A stretch of 64,000 bases of DNA, taken from contig NC_091666.1 in the NCBI RefSeq assembly GCF_042453785.1, forward strand, positions 28,974,501-29,038,500. Reading direction: 5' to 3'. The notes under the pieces were generated by a model. It was not told where the DNA came from, searched no databases, and saw only the letters and a list, made by a program, of their open reading frames with translations. Numbering within the stretch: position 1 is the stretch's first letter; every line of letters starts with the position of its first letter. Position numbers and translations under genes: made by a program. Source of the DNA: Malus domestica. Taxonomy: Eukaryota > Streptophyta > Magnoliopsida > Rosales > Rosaceae. Of the stretch, positions 43,627 through 55,348 are shown in pieces.

Positions 43627-46090
43627 CTAGCTCACAGATTGCTTGAGAAGGCTTCTGCAGAATGCCAAGTCAAATCGCTCCTCCGGAGGATCTCCGATGA
43701 CGTCAAAAACTGCATCTGCACTCTGAAAATCTTCATCAACTGTGTATCTGAAACCAGAGATTTCGAGATGAAGCAAACATGTTAGACAGTTGATTGGCAA
43801 ACTCTATTTTTGTTCATGTAGTGAAAGTAGGTTACCCGCTCTTGGTTATGACACACTTCATTCCAGCAGCTTTGGCAGCTGCAAGGCCTATAGCACTGTC
43901 CTCGATTACCACACAACTGCGGAGAAGGAAAGCACAGTATTATTTGTCATGAACAGAAGGCGCGCTTTAAGCACGAGAGTCGGATATCCTAGAAACATGG
44001 GGCAGCTGATGCAAATAGATCTCTTGACTGCACTTAGAGGAGTAAAGTTCAAATGCAATCCCATTACGAACAGAAATCAGTTGGGCCTTCTTGCCCTGTA
44101 AATGGTGTAATATACCTTGAAGGATCAACGCCGAGAGTGTTAGCCGCCAATAAATAGATAGCCTGTCAAAAACATGGAAAGATGTTAGTGTCTTGTAAAA
44201 TCAAATAGGATATTTCATTCAAAACAACATGAAACCAACATCTGGAGGGATCAAAATTTACGGGATCAGGCTTCTTGCGAGGAACCACTTCTCCGGCGAA
44301 TATCTTGATTTTTTCTGCCCGTTCTGGTCCCAGCAAGATTGAAACTATTGCAGAGACCTTGAAACGAAAATGGGGTTCGTACATCAAAATGGGATGTCAG
44401 GCTTGTCAGCTATCTATAAGAAATACATCAATATGTATCTGATATAGTAAGAAGTATACTGTTTCAAAAATTAAGCTAAGTAGCCCTTTGGTTGGCTATT
44501 GGAGCAACACTACCTATTGATAAGTCCTTAACTTTAGATCTTTAACCTTAACCATATGCTCTAAATAAAGTGTAAGACTGATAAATTAGTAAGCGTTTGA
44601 CTATGATTTCTTGCACAGTTCTTGCATAAAAACCAGACGGAGGAGATTACTGTCACAAAAAACTAATTACAAAAGAAATTAAGCCGGGGAACCTGATTAA
44701 GCATACCGCCTTCTCATTGGAAGCGCTGCAGACGGCAACTTTAACTCCTTCTGCTAAAGCCTGATCTATCAGCCTGTACAAGTTGATAACAGAAATTCAC
44801 CAACCCAACATCTGAAATTTGAAAACACATTTAGATAATCTTACACCACCTACTTATACGATATCTTGTTAGTATACTCATAACAACATTCATGAAAATT
44901 TAAAAGCCAAATGCTAAGGATTCTTGAGTGATTGATTTTTCTAAATTCCATTTTCTTATCAAATTAATGTCCTTAATGCCTGATGTAAATAAATGCGTGA
45001 CCATAACAACACGCGTACTTCTTGGACTGGAATGCACCTAGGTGTTATTTTGCTTGAAAGACTAATATTGTTAGTGAAGACTAGCAAGTCTCAGAGCTAA
45101 CATAATTCATTACTTCCGAGTTTTTAAACCAGAAAATACAAGAGAACTACAACACACAAACTTATGCAAAAGCAGAAGAGGATATGGTAACCAACTTTGC
45201 AACCCCTGGCCGAAGCGGCAGTGACTTTTTCTCAATAAGGGCCAAGAACAACTCTGTCTTTCGCTTGTGAAGTGAAACTACGAATGCTTTTCTTTCTTCT
45301 TCACTCTTCGGAGCATTTTCCGGCCAACCCGTGTTGTTAAAATAGGTTGTCATTCTACAAAGACCACAACCATTTGAAGACTAATATAATTCAAGTTCTG
45401 CAACAAAATTAGATGTTGGCCAAATGCAAAGGCAATAGAATATTGTGAGAGGCAATTACCTTTCTTTTCCACCTGCAATCTTGAGCAATTCGCCGAATAA
45501 ATCGACATCCCAAGTAACACCCAATTCTTTCTGTGCAATCAAATTATGCAGTGTCACAAAACTAATTAACCCATGAAAGTTATCGACTTCTGCAAATAAT
45601 TCCCATCAAAGTAAAAGGCTTTACCAAAAGCTAATTAATTTCTCCAAAAGCAACAAAACCCAGATCGAAAATTCCAACTTCTCTTGAAAGTTCATCACTT
45701 TATGAGCTTACCAATAAAAAAATTCACAGCAATCCACCAAAAGCAAGAAAACCCAGTGTGAAAAATTACCTCTTTGAAAGTGTTGTTGAAAGAAATCCGG
45801 TGGCCGTCCTTCTCCGTGTCGACAAGCACACCATCGCAATCGAAGAGAAGAGCAGAAGGAAGAGTAGAAAAAGAAGAAGCAGAAGCAGAGCTAGATGTTG
45901 TTCCAATCTTGCTGCTCATTGTTTTGCCAATGATTATTGCTGTGCCCACCAGTGAAGATTGTAAGGTCCTTTCTTGGGATTTGAGGTTGGCAATGGGGGT
46001 TGTGTTTTTGTGAGATGGCAACGGGTTTATAAAAGATAATGTAGCTAAGGTATGACAGGACGCCATTGACGCCATTTGAAATCTCTTCAA
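43627..46090 (-). CDS. CBBY: Plastid HAD-superfamily phosphatase, CbbY-like
   Basis: Eight exons on the minus strand: 46090-45770, 45530-45460, 45354-45196, 44773-44707, 44357-44262, 44162-44116, 43916-43836 and 43747-43627. Total 963 nt, or 320 residues; starting at the ATG at 46075 (MASMASCHT) would give 315. Residues 1-75 look like a transit peptide. The HAD core is complete: motif I LLFDCDGVLVDTE with Asp84 and Asp86, motif II in VAVCSASNEKAV, the lysine in VVPRKKPDP, and motif IV VVIEDSAIGLAAAKAAGMKC. Plant CbbY removes phosphate from xylulose-1,5-bisphosphate, an inhibitor of Rubisco, in the stroma. Length and N-terminus fit Arabidopsis At3g48420. It looks functional. Confidence 0.92.
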
Positions 46091-46204
46091 AGTTCAAATT
46101 GATAAAGCCTCAAACTTTTGCAACCATGAGCAGTTGGTCCGGTGGCACCCAACCCACTTCCACTTGTTTGTAAATAATCTATCTAAAATTTGCCGGCAAG
46201 AATC

Positions 46205-46262
46205 GGAATTAAGATCTCTTACTTCATAAAAAAGAATATCACTAGTCCGTAGTACTAAGTGT
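46205..46262 (-). mobile_element. SINE relic
   Basis: AAGAATATCACTAGTCCGTA and TACTAAGTG match the tRNA-like head of the SINE at 39194-39352. The rest is too decayed to bound. Confidence 0.45.
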
Positions 46263-46305
46263 TACAACTCGATAGTTTCAGTTAGAGTAGATATACATAA
46301 ACAAT

Positions 46306-46800
46306 GTATAACCATAAACTCGTGCTCACTCAACATTAGTAAAGGCTTTAGGGTATAACAGTATCGTTACCGATCTATAAGATCCCCTAGTCCTACCACG
46401 CACGGTAAAATAGCGAGATTGTCCATTGCCATGGTATACGCTAACCTCACCGCTAGGGTATTGGCTAGTAGATTCTTACATTTCTAGAGGTTTAAAGGAT
46501 CGAATCTTAAAATCAACCTATAAGTGAACCCTCACTCTCAAGTCATCATACAAATAATACTGCTCAACTCACATGACACAGATTAGTACTTTTTGAAGTC
46601 AAGATCAGCTTCGTGTTTCCTCGTTTGCACTTAAGTTTGAACCTCCCTCTCACATATTAGTACTTTTTGGAGTCAAGTCTAGTTTCGTGTTTCTTTGTTT
46701 GCACTTAAGTATGAACCTTCCTCTCACATATTAGTACTTTCTGGAGTCAAAACCAACTTCGTGTTTCCTTGTTTGCACTTAAGTTTGAACCTCCTCTCAG
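46306..46800. repeat. Repeat module A, copy 1, with three 70-bp subrepeats
   Basis: Matches 49904-50275 and 50290-50590 (for example GTAAAATAGCGAGATTGTC, GGTATTGGCTAGTAGATTCT, CTCTCAAGTCATCA). At 46582-46797 a unit of about 70 bp (ATTAGTACTTTTTGGAGTCA to TTGCACTTAAGTTTGAACC) is repeated three times. It lies at the left of the duplicated MSRA unit. No gene. Confidence 0.7.
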
Positions 46801-46846
46801 TACACCAACAAAAAAGAAAAAATGTATTAATTTGGAAGTGTAAAAA

Positions 46847-46941
46847 CGTGGACGGCAGGATTCGAACCTGTGCGGGCAAGCCCACCTGATTTCCAGTAAT
46901 GCATTTCCAGTCATGCCCGATAACCAATCCGGCATGTCGCC
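46847..46941 (-). pseudogene. tRNA-Ser pseudogene with anticodon-arm insertion
   Basis: On the minus strand the sequence carries ATGCCGGATTGGTTATCGGG (D-arm region), the long variable arm GTGGGCTTGCCCGC and the T arm AGGTTCGAATCCTGC, as in plant tRNA-Ser. The anticodon loop CTGGAAA would read GGA. The word ACTGGAAAT occurs twice, so the anticodon arm is lengthened by about 14 bases. The 5' acceptor strand no longer pairs well with the 3' GTCCACG. A T run follows the 3' end. Not functional. Confidence 0.75.
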
Positions 46942-47044
46942 GATGTTACTTTTACTGTCCAATGCTCTTTTAATTAAAACAGAAAAACAAATGGTGGTAT
47001 TCATATTTATTTTTATGTATACGCTTTATTAATTTTGGACAAGA

Positions 47045-47242
47045 ATTCTCTTCGGATCATCTTTATAAAAATTCGGAGATCAATCAATCGTGTCTATTTA
47101 TTGTATATCGTGCAGTCACTTTTCGTTAAGTACTATTTATATTTAATTTTAAATTCTAATTTCTAAACGCTTGATGTACGATAAAAGGACTTGATTGATT
47201 GATTCTTCGAATCCTCACAAAAATGATCCGTAAATGATCCTA
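47045..47242. mobile_element. MITE-like inverted repeat upstream of MSRA pseudogene
   Basis: The left arm (CTTCGGATCATCTTTATAAA, GAGATCAATCAATCGTGTC, TTATTGTATATCGTG) is the imperfect inverse of the right arm (TTGATGTACGATAAAAGGAC, TTGATTGATTGATTC, AAAATGATCCGTAAATGATC). Arms are about 85 bp. No coding capacity and no sure target duplication. Confidence 0.6.
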
Positions 47243-47487
47243 TTCCATTAATTTTTTTTCAATTCATTTGATTAAACGTCAAAAAATGACAAATTGGTGT
47301 GCACCGGAACCACGAACCATGCGGAGCAGAGCTGAGGTTCCAGCGAGTGGTAGGGGTGGTGAAGACCGAGGTCGGGTACTCCCAAGGCCACGCGGACGAT
47401 CCCAATTACAAATTGGTGTGCACCGGAACCACGAACCATGCGGAGGTGGTTCGGGTCCAGTTTGACCCGGAAGTCTGCCCCTACAAG

Positions 47488-48301
47488 TAGGGGTGGGCAC
47501 GGTTTGGTTCGGTGCGGTTTTGAGTGAAACCGAAATCGAATTTTTTTGCGGTTCGGTGCGGTGCGGTTTTAAAGCCAAAACCAAAATGAAACCAAACCGT
47601 TTGGTTCGGTTCGGTGCGGTTTCAAACGGTTTCGGTTTGGTTTTTAAGAAAAAATTTACAATTTGCAATTTAACATATTAATAAGCATTTCCCAATAGCA
47701 ATAGGAAAAAAACATTTGTTATGTAAACAATTAGCATGTTGCATGTAGTTGTGATGTTAAAACATGTTTGTGCAACAAAAGGGTGTCCCTTACAATGTTT
47801 ATCATAAAACAAGTTGAATAAATTTGAATTCATTAAACGTGAGTGAAACTTTGATACTAGAATATGTGATATCATGCTTCAAATGAGTGGACTTCATTAG
47901 ATCATTGTTTGAATCTTGATAACAAGATCAATCCACCCTTGTACATGTATGTGTGTGTGATGGTATAAAATAACAAAGGTCCTTCAAGTTAATGAACGAA
48001 AAAAAGTGATGAATGATGATATTCTTGGTTGAGTCCTATACTAAGTGTATGGATTCTAACAAACAACCAATTAAAACATGAAATATAATATGAACATTTA
48101 ATTAAATGTTTATTAATATTTACGGTGCGGTTTGGTTTCGGTGCGGTTTTCAAAAGCCAAAACTGAAACCAAACCGTTTTCTATGTTGCGGTTTGGTTTC
48201 AAAACCGAAACCGTTTCAAAACCACAAAACCAAACCATTCGGTGCGGTTCGATTTGGTTCGTGTTTCGGTTTCGGTTTTCGGTTCTAAGTGCCCACCCCT
48301 A
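47488..48301. mobile_element. hAT-type MITE, 814 bp, perfect 8-bp target duplication
   Basis: The ends are perfect 13-bp inverses, TAGGGGTGGGCAC and its complement. CCTACAAG is duplicated exactly at 47480-47487 and 48302-48309. Subterminal CGGTTTGGTTCGGTGCGGTT words are inverse at both sides. 8-bp duplications and TAGGG ends mark hAT. It sits in exon 1 of the MSRA pseudogene and is absent from the intact copy. No transposase. Confidence 0.92.
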
Positions 48302-48889
48302 CCTACAAGGATCTGCTCTCTGTGTTTTGGGATCGCCATGATCCAACGACGCTCAATCGCCAGGTAATTGGTTTTTGAGTTTTATGGGCCGTTGATTTTG
48401 TAGCCTAATCCGGTTTTTAGTTCGCGCCTTCTGCTTTTGACGTATGGAGTTTTACTTTTGTGCTTTTCATTTCTTTTGAATTTTAATCTCTGGCCCTAAA
48501 AGCCAAAAGTAAAACAACAACAATTTTGTTTTATGATTTTGCCCGTCTCTGAAGACTTTTTAAAAGTGCTTTCAAAATAATTGAAAACACTTTTATCAAG
48601 AGTGTTTTTAAAATCAATACTTAGTAACAATAAGTTTAAGCACTTCTTAGTTCTTACAAATAGTACATAATTGGTGTTTGTTGCAGAAAGTGATTTTGAA
48701 TCCCAAAAACCTTTTCATCAAAAGTGGTTTTAATAATTTTAAAAGCACTTTTAAATGAGCTCTTAATGATTGCTAAATTTCAACTAAGTTTGAGTTTTTA
48801 GGGGAAAAATTAGGCAAGTAAATAATATGAGTTAGCAACTTTTAATTGAAAATAAAACTGAAAGGACATTAAACAAAAGACACAAGAGT

Positions 48890-49020
48890 AATTAGTATGG
48901 AGGTTGTAGCTCAGTTGATAAAGAACATTTTACCGTTATTATCTAGATTTTGCATTTGATTTCAAATCCCTTAACATCACTTATAAAAAGAAAGAGCACT
49001 ATACTGCGACTTATACACAT
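48890..49020 (+). mobile_element. tRNA-like SINE remnant in MSRA pseudogene intron
   Basis: GGTTGTAGCTCAGTTGATAA resembles an A box and GATTTCAAATCCC a B box, about 45 bp apart. A matching copy is in the intact gene's intron at about 52485-52610, so it predates the gene duplication. Confidence 0.5.
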
Positions 49021-49259
49021 GTTATTGCTTGTTTAGTGTCCAAATTTTATTTATTATTAATGATTTGTAACCTATATTATTTGTGTACATTCCTCAAAAA
49101 TTACGTGATGGAGCAATAACTAGTACAAGGGTGATTATGGTAATAACATGGGAACATTGAATCAACGGATGGTTGCTGACTTGCTTGTGAATTGAAACAG
49201 AATGGATGAATTAACAATTAAGCAGGCAAGTGCACCTTGAAGTGACATGTGACTGACAT

Positions 49260-49540
49260 GGGCTCAAGTTGTTCTCGAGAAATAATTCTAACCTACTCAA
49301 AATTAATTCTTGCCAATTTACAGAATTTTGCGTTTTTTATTAAAAATGTTCATATTATAAATCATTTTATAAAGATAAAAAAATCAATTAAAAATAAATT
49401 TATTTAGTTATTTTTTTTTCAAATATGATATTTAGAGTGTGATTAATAATATGAAAATCATAAACACAAAACTCTGTGGTTTGAACACGAAGAGTTTTGA
49501 GTCGAAGTTTGTACTCATTCTTGAGCAGCCAAGCATTATC
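49260..49540. mobile_element. Fold-back MITE in MSRA pseudogene intron
   Basis: Relative of the MITE split by Harbinger (12419-12785 plus 21795-21853). It shows what the uninterrupted element looks like at that point (AACACGAAGAGTTTTGAGTC). Also present in the intact gene's intron at about 52850-53130, so it is older than the duplication. Confidence 0.6.
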
Positions 49541-49903
49541 TATTCTCGAGTTGTACTACCTTGACAAATATGGCATACTCCTATATATGTTTCCTTTTTG
49601 GGTTAACTAGTTCTTGATTGTCATTTATTTATCAAATTAATTTGTGTTATGCATCAGGGAGGAGATGTTGGAACACAATACCGATCCAGAATCTACTACT
49701 ACAACGAAAACCAGGCTCGGCTGGCCGAGGAATCGAAGGAAGCTAAGCAGGCGGAGTTGAAGGATAAGAAGGTGGTGACGGAGATCCTCCCGGCAAAGAA
49801 ATTTTACAGGGCGGAGGAATACCATCAGCAATATCTCGAAAAAGGAGGAGGTAAAGGCAACAAACAATCTGAGGGGCTACTATATAATTTACCCATAAAC
49901 AAG

Positions 49904-50590
49904 GTATAACCATAAACTCATGTGCTCACTCAACATTCATAAAGGTTTTAGGGTATCACAGTATCTTTACCGGTCTATAAGATCCACTAGTCCTACCACG
50001 CATGGTAAAATAGCGAGATTGTCGATTGCCATGGTCATACAACATACGCTAACCTCACCCCCATGGTATTGGCTAGTAGATTCTTTCCCCTCTAGAGGTT
50101 TAAAGGATTGAATCTTATGGTCAACCTGTAAGTGAACTCTCACTCTCAAGTCATCACACAAATAATACTGCTTAAGTCACATAAAAAAGATTAGTACTTT
50201 ATGGAGTCAAGACCAGCTTCCTGTTTCCTCGTTTGCACTTAAGTTTGAACCTCCTTCTTGGTACACCAACAAAAAAGAAAGAAAAAAAGCATGGTAAAAT
50301 AGCGAGATTGTCGATTGCCATGGTCATACAACATACGCTAACCTCACCCCCAGGGTATTGGCTAGTAGATTCTTACCCCACTGGAGGTTTAAAGGATCGA
50401 ATCTTATGGTCAACCTGTAAGTGAACTCTCGCTCTCAAGTCATCACACAAATAATACTGCACAAGTCACATAAAAAATATTAGTACTTTATAGAGTCAAG
50501 ACCAGCTTCCTGTTTTCTCGTTTGCACTTAAGTTTGAACCTCCTTTGTTGGTAAAGTTTGAACCTCCTTCTTGCTACACCAACAAAAAAG
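49904..50590. repeat. Repeat module A, copies 2 and 3
   Basis: Copy 2 is 49904-50275 and copy 3 50290-50590, joined by an A-rich link. Both match module A copy 1 at 46306-46800 and each other. Copy 3 lacks the first 100 bp of the module. They stand in the same position before the intact MSRA as copy 1 before the dead one. Confidence 0.75.
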
Positions 50591-50623
50591 AAAAAAAAAA
50601 GTATTAATTTGAAAGTGTAAAAA

Positions 50624-50704
50624 CATGAACGACCGGATTCGAACCTCTGCGGGCAAGCCCACATAATTTATAGTCGCGCCCGATAACCAATCCGGCACGT
50701 CCAC
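50624..50704 (-). pseudogene. tRNA-Ser pseudogene, second copy
   Basis: On the minus strand GTGGACGTGCCGGATTGGTT, variable arm GTGGGCTTGCCCGC and AGGTTCGAATCC. Here the acceptor 5' strand is preserved (GTGGACG) and there is no anticodon insertion. The loop reads CTATAAA (ATA anticodon, not a serine one), and the T and acceptor stems have mismatches (GAGGTTCGAATCCGG). Probably inactive. It is the sister of 46847-46941. Confidence 0.7.
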
Positions 50705-51042
50705 CGATGTCACTTTTATTGTGCAATGATTTTTTAATTAAAACAATAAAAAAGAAATAATGCTATCCACATTTTTTTTTTGTATATACTTTATTAATTT
50801 TTTTAATTCAATATATTTAATGGATGAAAATTAATAACGATATTTAAGAAATAAAAATAAGTGTGTAAATAGTATTACGGTCAGCATACTGTAGAAAAAC
50901 AACAAATGAATACCGACGTGTGGTTGTAAGCCGTTAGCAACGTCTGTATCTGGCCGGCTATGGCTGCCAGATTCAACTACCACACCTCTTCATAACAGTC
51001 CATCCACTCCCACTCCTCCACGAAATTCAATCAGCAAGAATA
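50705..51042. other. Promoter region of intact MSRA
   Basis: AT-rich DNA to about 50890, then more balanced sequence leading to the ATG. No clear TATA box. Confidence 0.4.
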
Positions 51043-53501
51043 ATGGCCGCCGCTTCCGACAATTCCGCTGTCAACAACCCGGCTCTGGGCCCGGACTCGG
51101 ATACTACGGACAATCCGGGTCACGAGTTCGCTCAGTTCGGATCCGGGTGCTTCTGGGGAGCGGAGCTGAGGTTCCAGCGAGTGGTAGGGGTGGTGAAGAC
51201 CGAGGTCGGGTACTCCCAAGGCCATGCGGACGATCCCAATTACAAATTGGTGTGCACCGGAACAACGAACCACGCGGAGGTGGTTCGGGTCCAGTTTGAC
51301 CCGGAAGTCTGCCCCTACAAGGATCTGCTAACTGTGTTTTGGGATCGCCATGATCCAACGACGCTTAATCGCCAGGTAATTGGTTTTTGAGTTTTATGGG
51401 CCGTTGATTTTGTAGCCTGGTCCTGTATTTTGTTCGCGCCTTCTGCTTTTGACGTATGGAGTTTTACCTTTGTGCTTATCATTTATTTTGAATTTTAATC
51501 TCTGTCCCTAAAAGCCAAAAGTAAAACAACAACAATTTTGTTTTATGATTTTGCCAGTCTCTTAAGAATTTTTTAAAATGATTTTAAAATGATTAAAAAC
51601 ATTTTTGATAAACGTGTTTTTAGAATCAATACTTAATAAAAATACAAGTGAATTATAAAAAAACAACTGAAGCACTTCTTACAAAAGGCACATAAATAAT
51701 GCTTGTTGCAGAAATACTTCAAGTGATTTTGGATCCTAAAAACCTTTTCACCAAAAGTGGTTTTAATAATTATAAAAACACTTCTAAATGAGTCCTCAAT
51801 GACTGCTAAATTTCAGCTAAGTTTGTGTTTTTAGGGGAAAAATTAGGCAAGTAAATTATATGAGTGGGTGAAGTGCCAATTTAGTCCCTGAACTATCACC
51901 TCAGTGAAAATTAGGTCCTTGAATTATTTTTTCAGTAAAATAAGTCCCTAAATTCATTAGAAATTGCTAATTTCATCCCTATTATTATATTCAAAGCTAT
52001 TTTATCTAATTTTTCGTCAAATTAAGTCACTTGACACACTTTAGAATGTAATACCATCATTTTCTTGTTTATAAGTGCTTAACATTTCATATATGTTGCG
52101 AATTTAATGTCTAATTTACCCTTAAAAGTTAACTTACACTATTTCTTTATGAAAAATTACCAATTTCTCCTTCAAAGTTAACTACATACACTATTTCTTT
52201 ATGAAAAACTACCAATCTAGCATTCAATGTGTATCACATGCAAGTAACGTGACTTAAATTGATGGAAAATTGAATATAGTAGCTTCGAATATAACATTAG
52301 GGATGTAATAGGCAGATTTTTATAATTCAGGGACTAATTTTTCTGAAAAAATAGTTTAGGGACCTAATTTTCATTAAGGTGATAATTCAGGGACTAAATT
52401 GGCAGTTTACCCTATATGAGTTAGCAACTTTTGATCAAAAAAAAAACTGAAAGGACATAAACAAAAGACACAAGAGTATTTAATATGGAAGTCGTAGCTC
52501 AATTGGTAAGGAACATTTTACCATTATTATGTAGATTTTGCGTTTGATTTCAGATCCCTTAACATCACTTGTAAAAAGAAAGAGTACTATACTGCGACTT
52601 ATACACATGTTATCGCTTGTCTGGTATCCAAATTTTATTTTTCATTAAAAATTTGTAACAGATATTATTTGTGTGCATTTCTCAAAAATTATGTGATGGA
52701 GCAATAACTAGCACAAGGATGATTATGGTAATAACATGGGAGCATTGAATCAATGGATGGTTGCTGACTTGCTTGTGAATTGAAACAGAATGGATGAATT
52801 AACAATTAAGCAGGCAAGTGAACCTTGAAGTGACATGTGATTGAGATGGGCTCAAGTTGTTCTCAAGAAATAATTCAAACCTACTCAAAATTATTTCTTG
52901 CCGATTTATAGAATTTTGTATTTTTTATTGAAACTGTTCATATTATAAATCATTCTATAAAGATAAAAAAAATCAATTAAAACTAAAGTTATTTAGTCTT
53001 TTTTTTTTCAAATATGATATTTAGAGTGTGATTAATAACATGAAAATCATAAGCACAAAACTCTGTGATTTGAACACGAAGAGTTTTGAGTCGAAGTTCG
53101 TATTCATCCTTGAGTAGCCAAGCATTATCTATTCTCGAGTTGTACTACCTTGACAAATATGGCATACTCCTATATATGTTTCCTTTTTGGGTTAACTAGT
53201 TCTTGATTGTCATTTATTTATCAAATAAATTTGTGTTATGCATCAGGGAGGAGATGTTGGCACACAATACCGATCCGGAATCTACTACTACAACAAAAAC
53301 CAGGCTCGGCTGGCCGAGGAATCGAAGGAAGCTAAGCAGGCGGAGTTGAAGGATAAGAAGGTGGTGACGGAGATCCTCCCGGCAAAGAAATTTTACAGGG
53401 CGGAGGAATACCATCAGCAATATCTCGAAAAAGGAGGAGGTAAAGGCAACAAACAATCTGCCGAGAAGGGTTGCACTGATCCTATCAGATGCTATGGTTG
53501 A
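51043..53501 (+). CDS. MSRA: Peptide methionine-S-sulfoxide reductase A
   Basis: Two exons, 51043-51375 and 53247-53501, total 588 nt, or 195 residues. The enzyme reduces methionine-S-sulfoxide in oxidised proteins, using thioredoxin. The catalytic motif [15 protein letters not shown] holds Cys36. [43 protein letters not shown] and [12 protein letters not shown] are all family-typical. The C-terminal Cys187 and Cys193 ([11 protein letters not shown]) are the recycling cysteines. There is no transit peptide before the domain, so it is probably cytosolic. The 1.87-kb intron holds a MULE-type MITE, a SINE remnant and a fold-back MITE. The intact member of a tandem pair. Confidence 0.95.
51866..52412. 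mobile_element. MULE-type MITE in MSRA intron, 9-bp target duplication
   Basis: The left end GGGTGAAGTGCCAATTTAGT and inverted right end GGGTAAACTGCCAATTTAGT pair over about 50 bp. TATATGAGT is duplicated at 51857-51865 and 52413-52421. The dead copy's intron has the unfilled site (AATATGAGTTAGC near 48826). No coding capacity. It arrived after the gene duplication. Confidence 0.9.
52850..53130. mobile_element. Fold-back MITE in intact MSRA intron
   Basis: Sister copy of 49260-49540, with the same order of words (TCATATTATAAATCATTCTA, AGTGTGATTAATAACATG, CACGAAGAGTTTTGAGTCG). Confidence 0.6.
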
Positions 53502-53938
53502 TAAGTTATGCATGCATTTGATGCCATATGATAAAAAATATTCCTAAATCGTAGTCACCAACGATAACATATGGTGCGATAATATCTACCGTATCTTAAA
53601 TAAATGAGGCTCGGAGTGGAACTGAAAATGTACGCATGAAACACTGTCGCATCTAATAGTATCATTTGGCACTTATGTACCCATATCGTTTATGCACATT
53701 TGGCGTCATGTTTTTATATGTCGAAGCTTCTTTTGTACGAGTTTTCGGGTTTAATTTTCCTACGTGCTTTGATAATATTACTACTAGTGAATTGAGGAAA
53801 TTTACAGATCTTTAGATAATACATGAATAATTCAAACCTAGAAGACAAATATTATTTGGCCACGAGGCCTTGAGTGATGCAACTTTTTATAACCGAAGCA
53901 GCATCAGCGAAAGCTAGAGTCAAACTGTTGGATTTTGT
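53502..53938. other. Shared 3' region of MSRA and the KDEL protease
   Basis: Likely 3' UTRs of the two convergent genes. No other feature is seen. Confidence 0.45.

Positions 53939-55348
<1,410 letters not shown>

Larger units (their letters stand above)
47290..49871 (+). pseudogene. MSRA: Dead tandem copy of methionine sulfoxide reductase A
   Basis: Nearly the same sequence as the intact MSRA at 51043-53501: exon-1 parts 47330-47487 and 48310-48363, intron 48364-49657, exon 2 from 49658. The first 120 bp of the gene, including the catalytic GCFWG, are missing. In their place stands a 37-bp copy (47290-47326) of an internal exon segment (47409-47445), joined at GGAGC. A hAT-type MITE splits exon 1. 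The C-terminal Cys-containing tail ([11 protein letters not shown] in the intact gene) is lost where homology stops at 49871. It cannot make an active enzyme. Exon 2 ([20 protein letters not shown]) is well preserved, so the decay is recent or the 3' part is tolerated. Confidence 0.88.

Noticed and set aside
45192-45196. Alternative exon-3 end of the HAD gene at 45192
   Set aside because: It puts the next exon out of frame. The donor after 45196 keeps the conserved VAKLIDQAL reading.
46847-46941. Functional tRNA-Ser gene
   Set aside because: The anticodon arm is lengthened by a duplication and the acceptor stem no longer pairs.
51104-51358. Minus-strand frame over MSRA exon 1
   Set aside because: Shadow of the GC-rich MSRA coding exon; the same shadow appears over the dead copy at 47279-47668.
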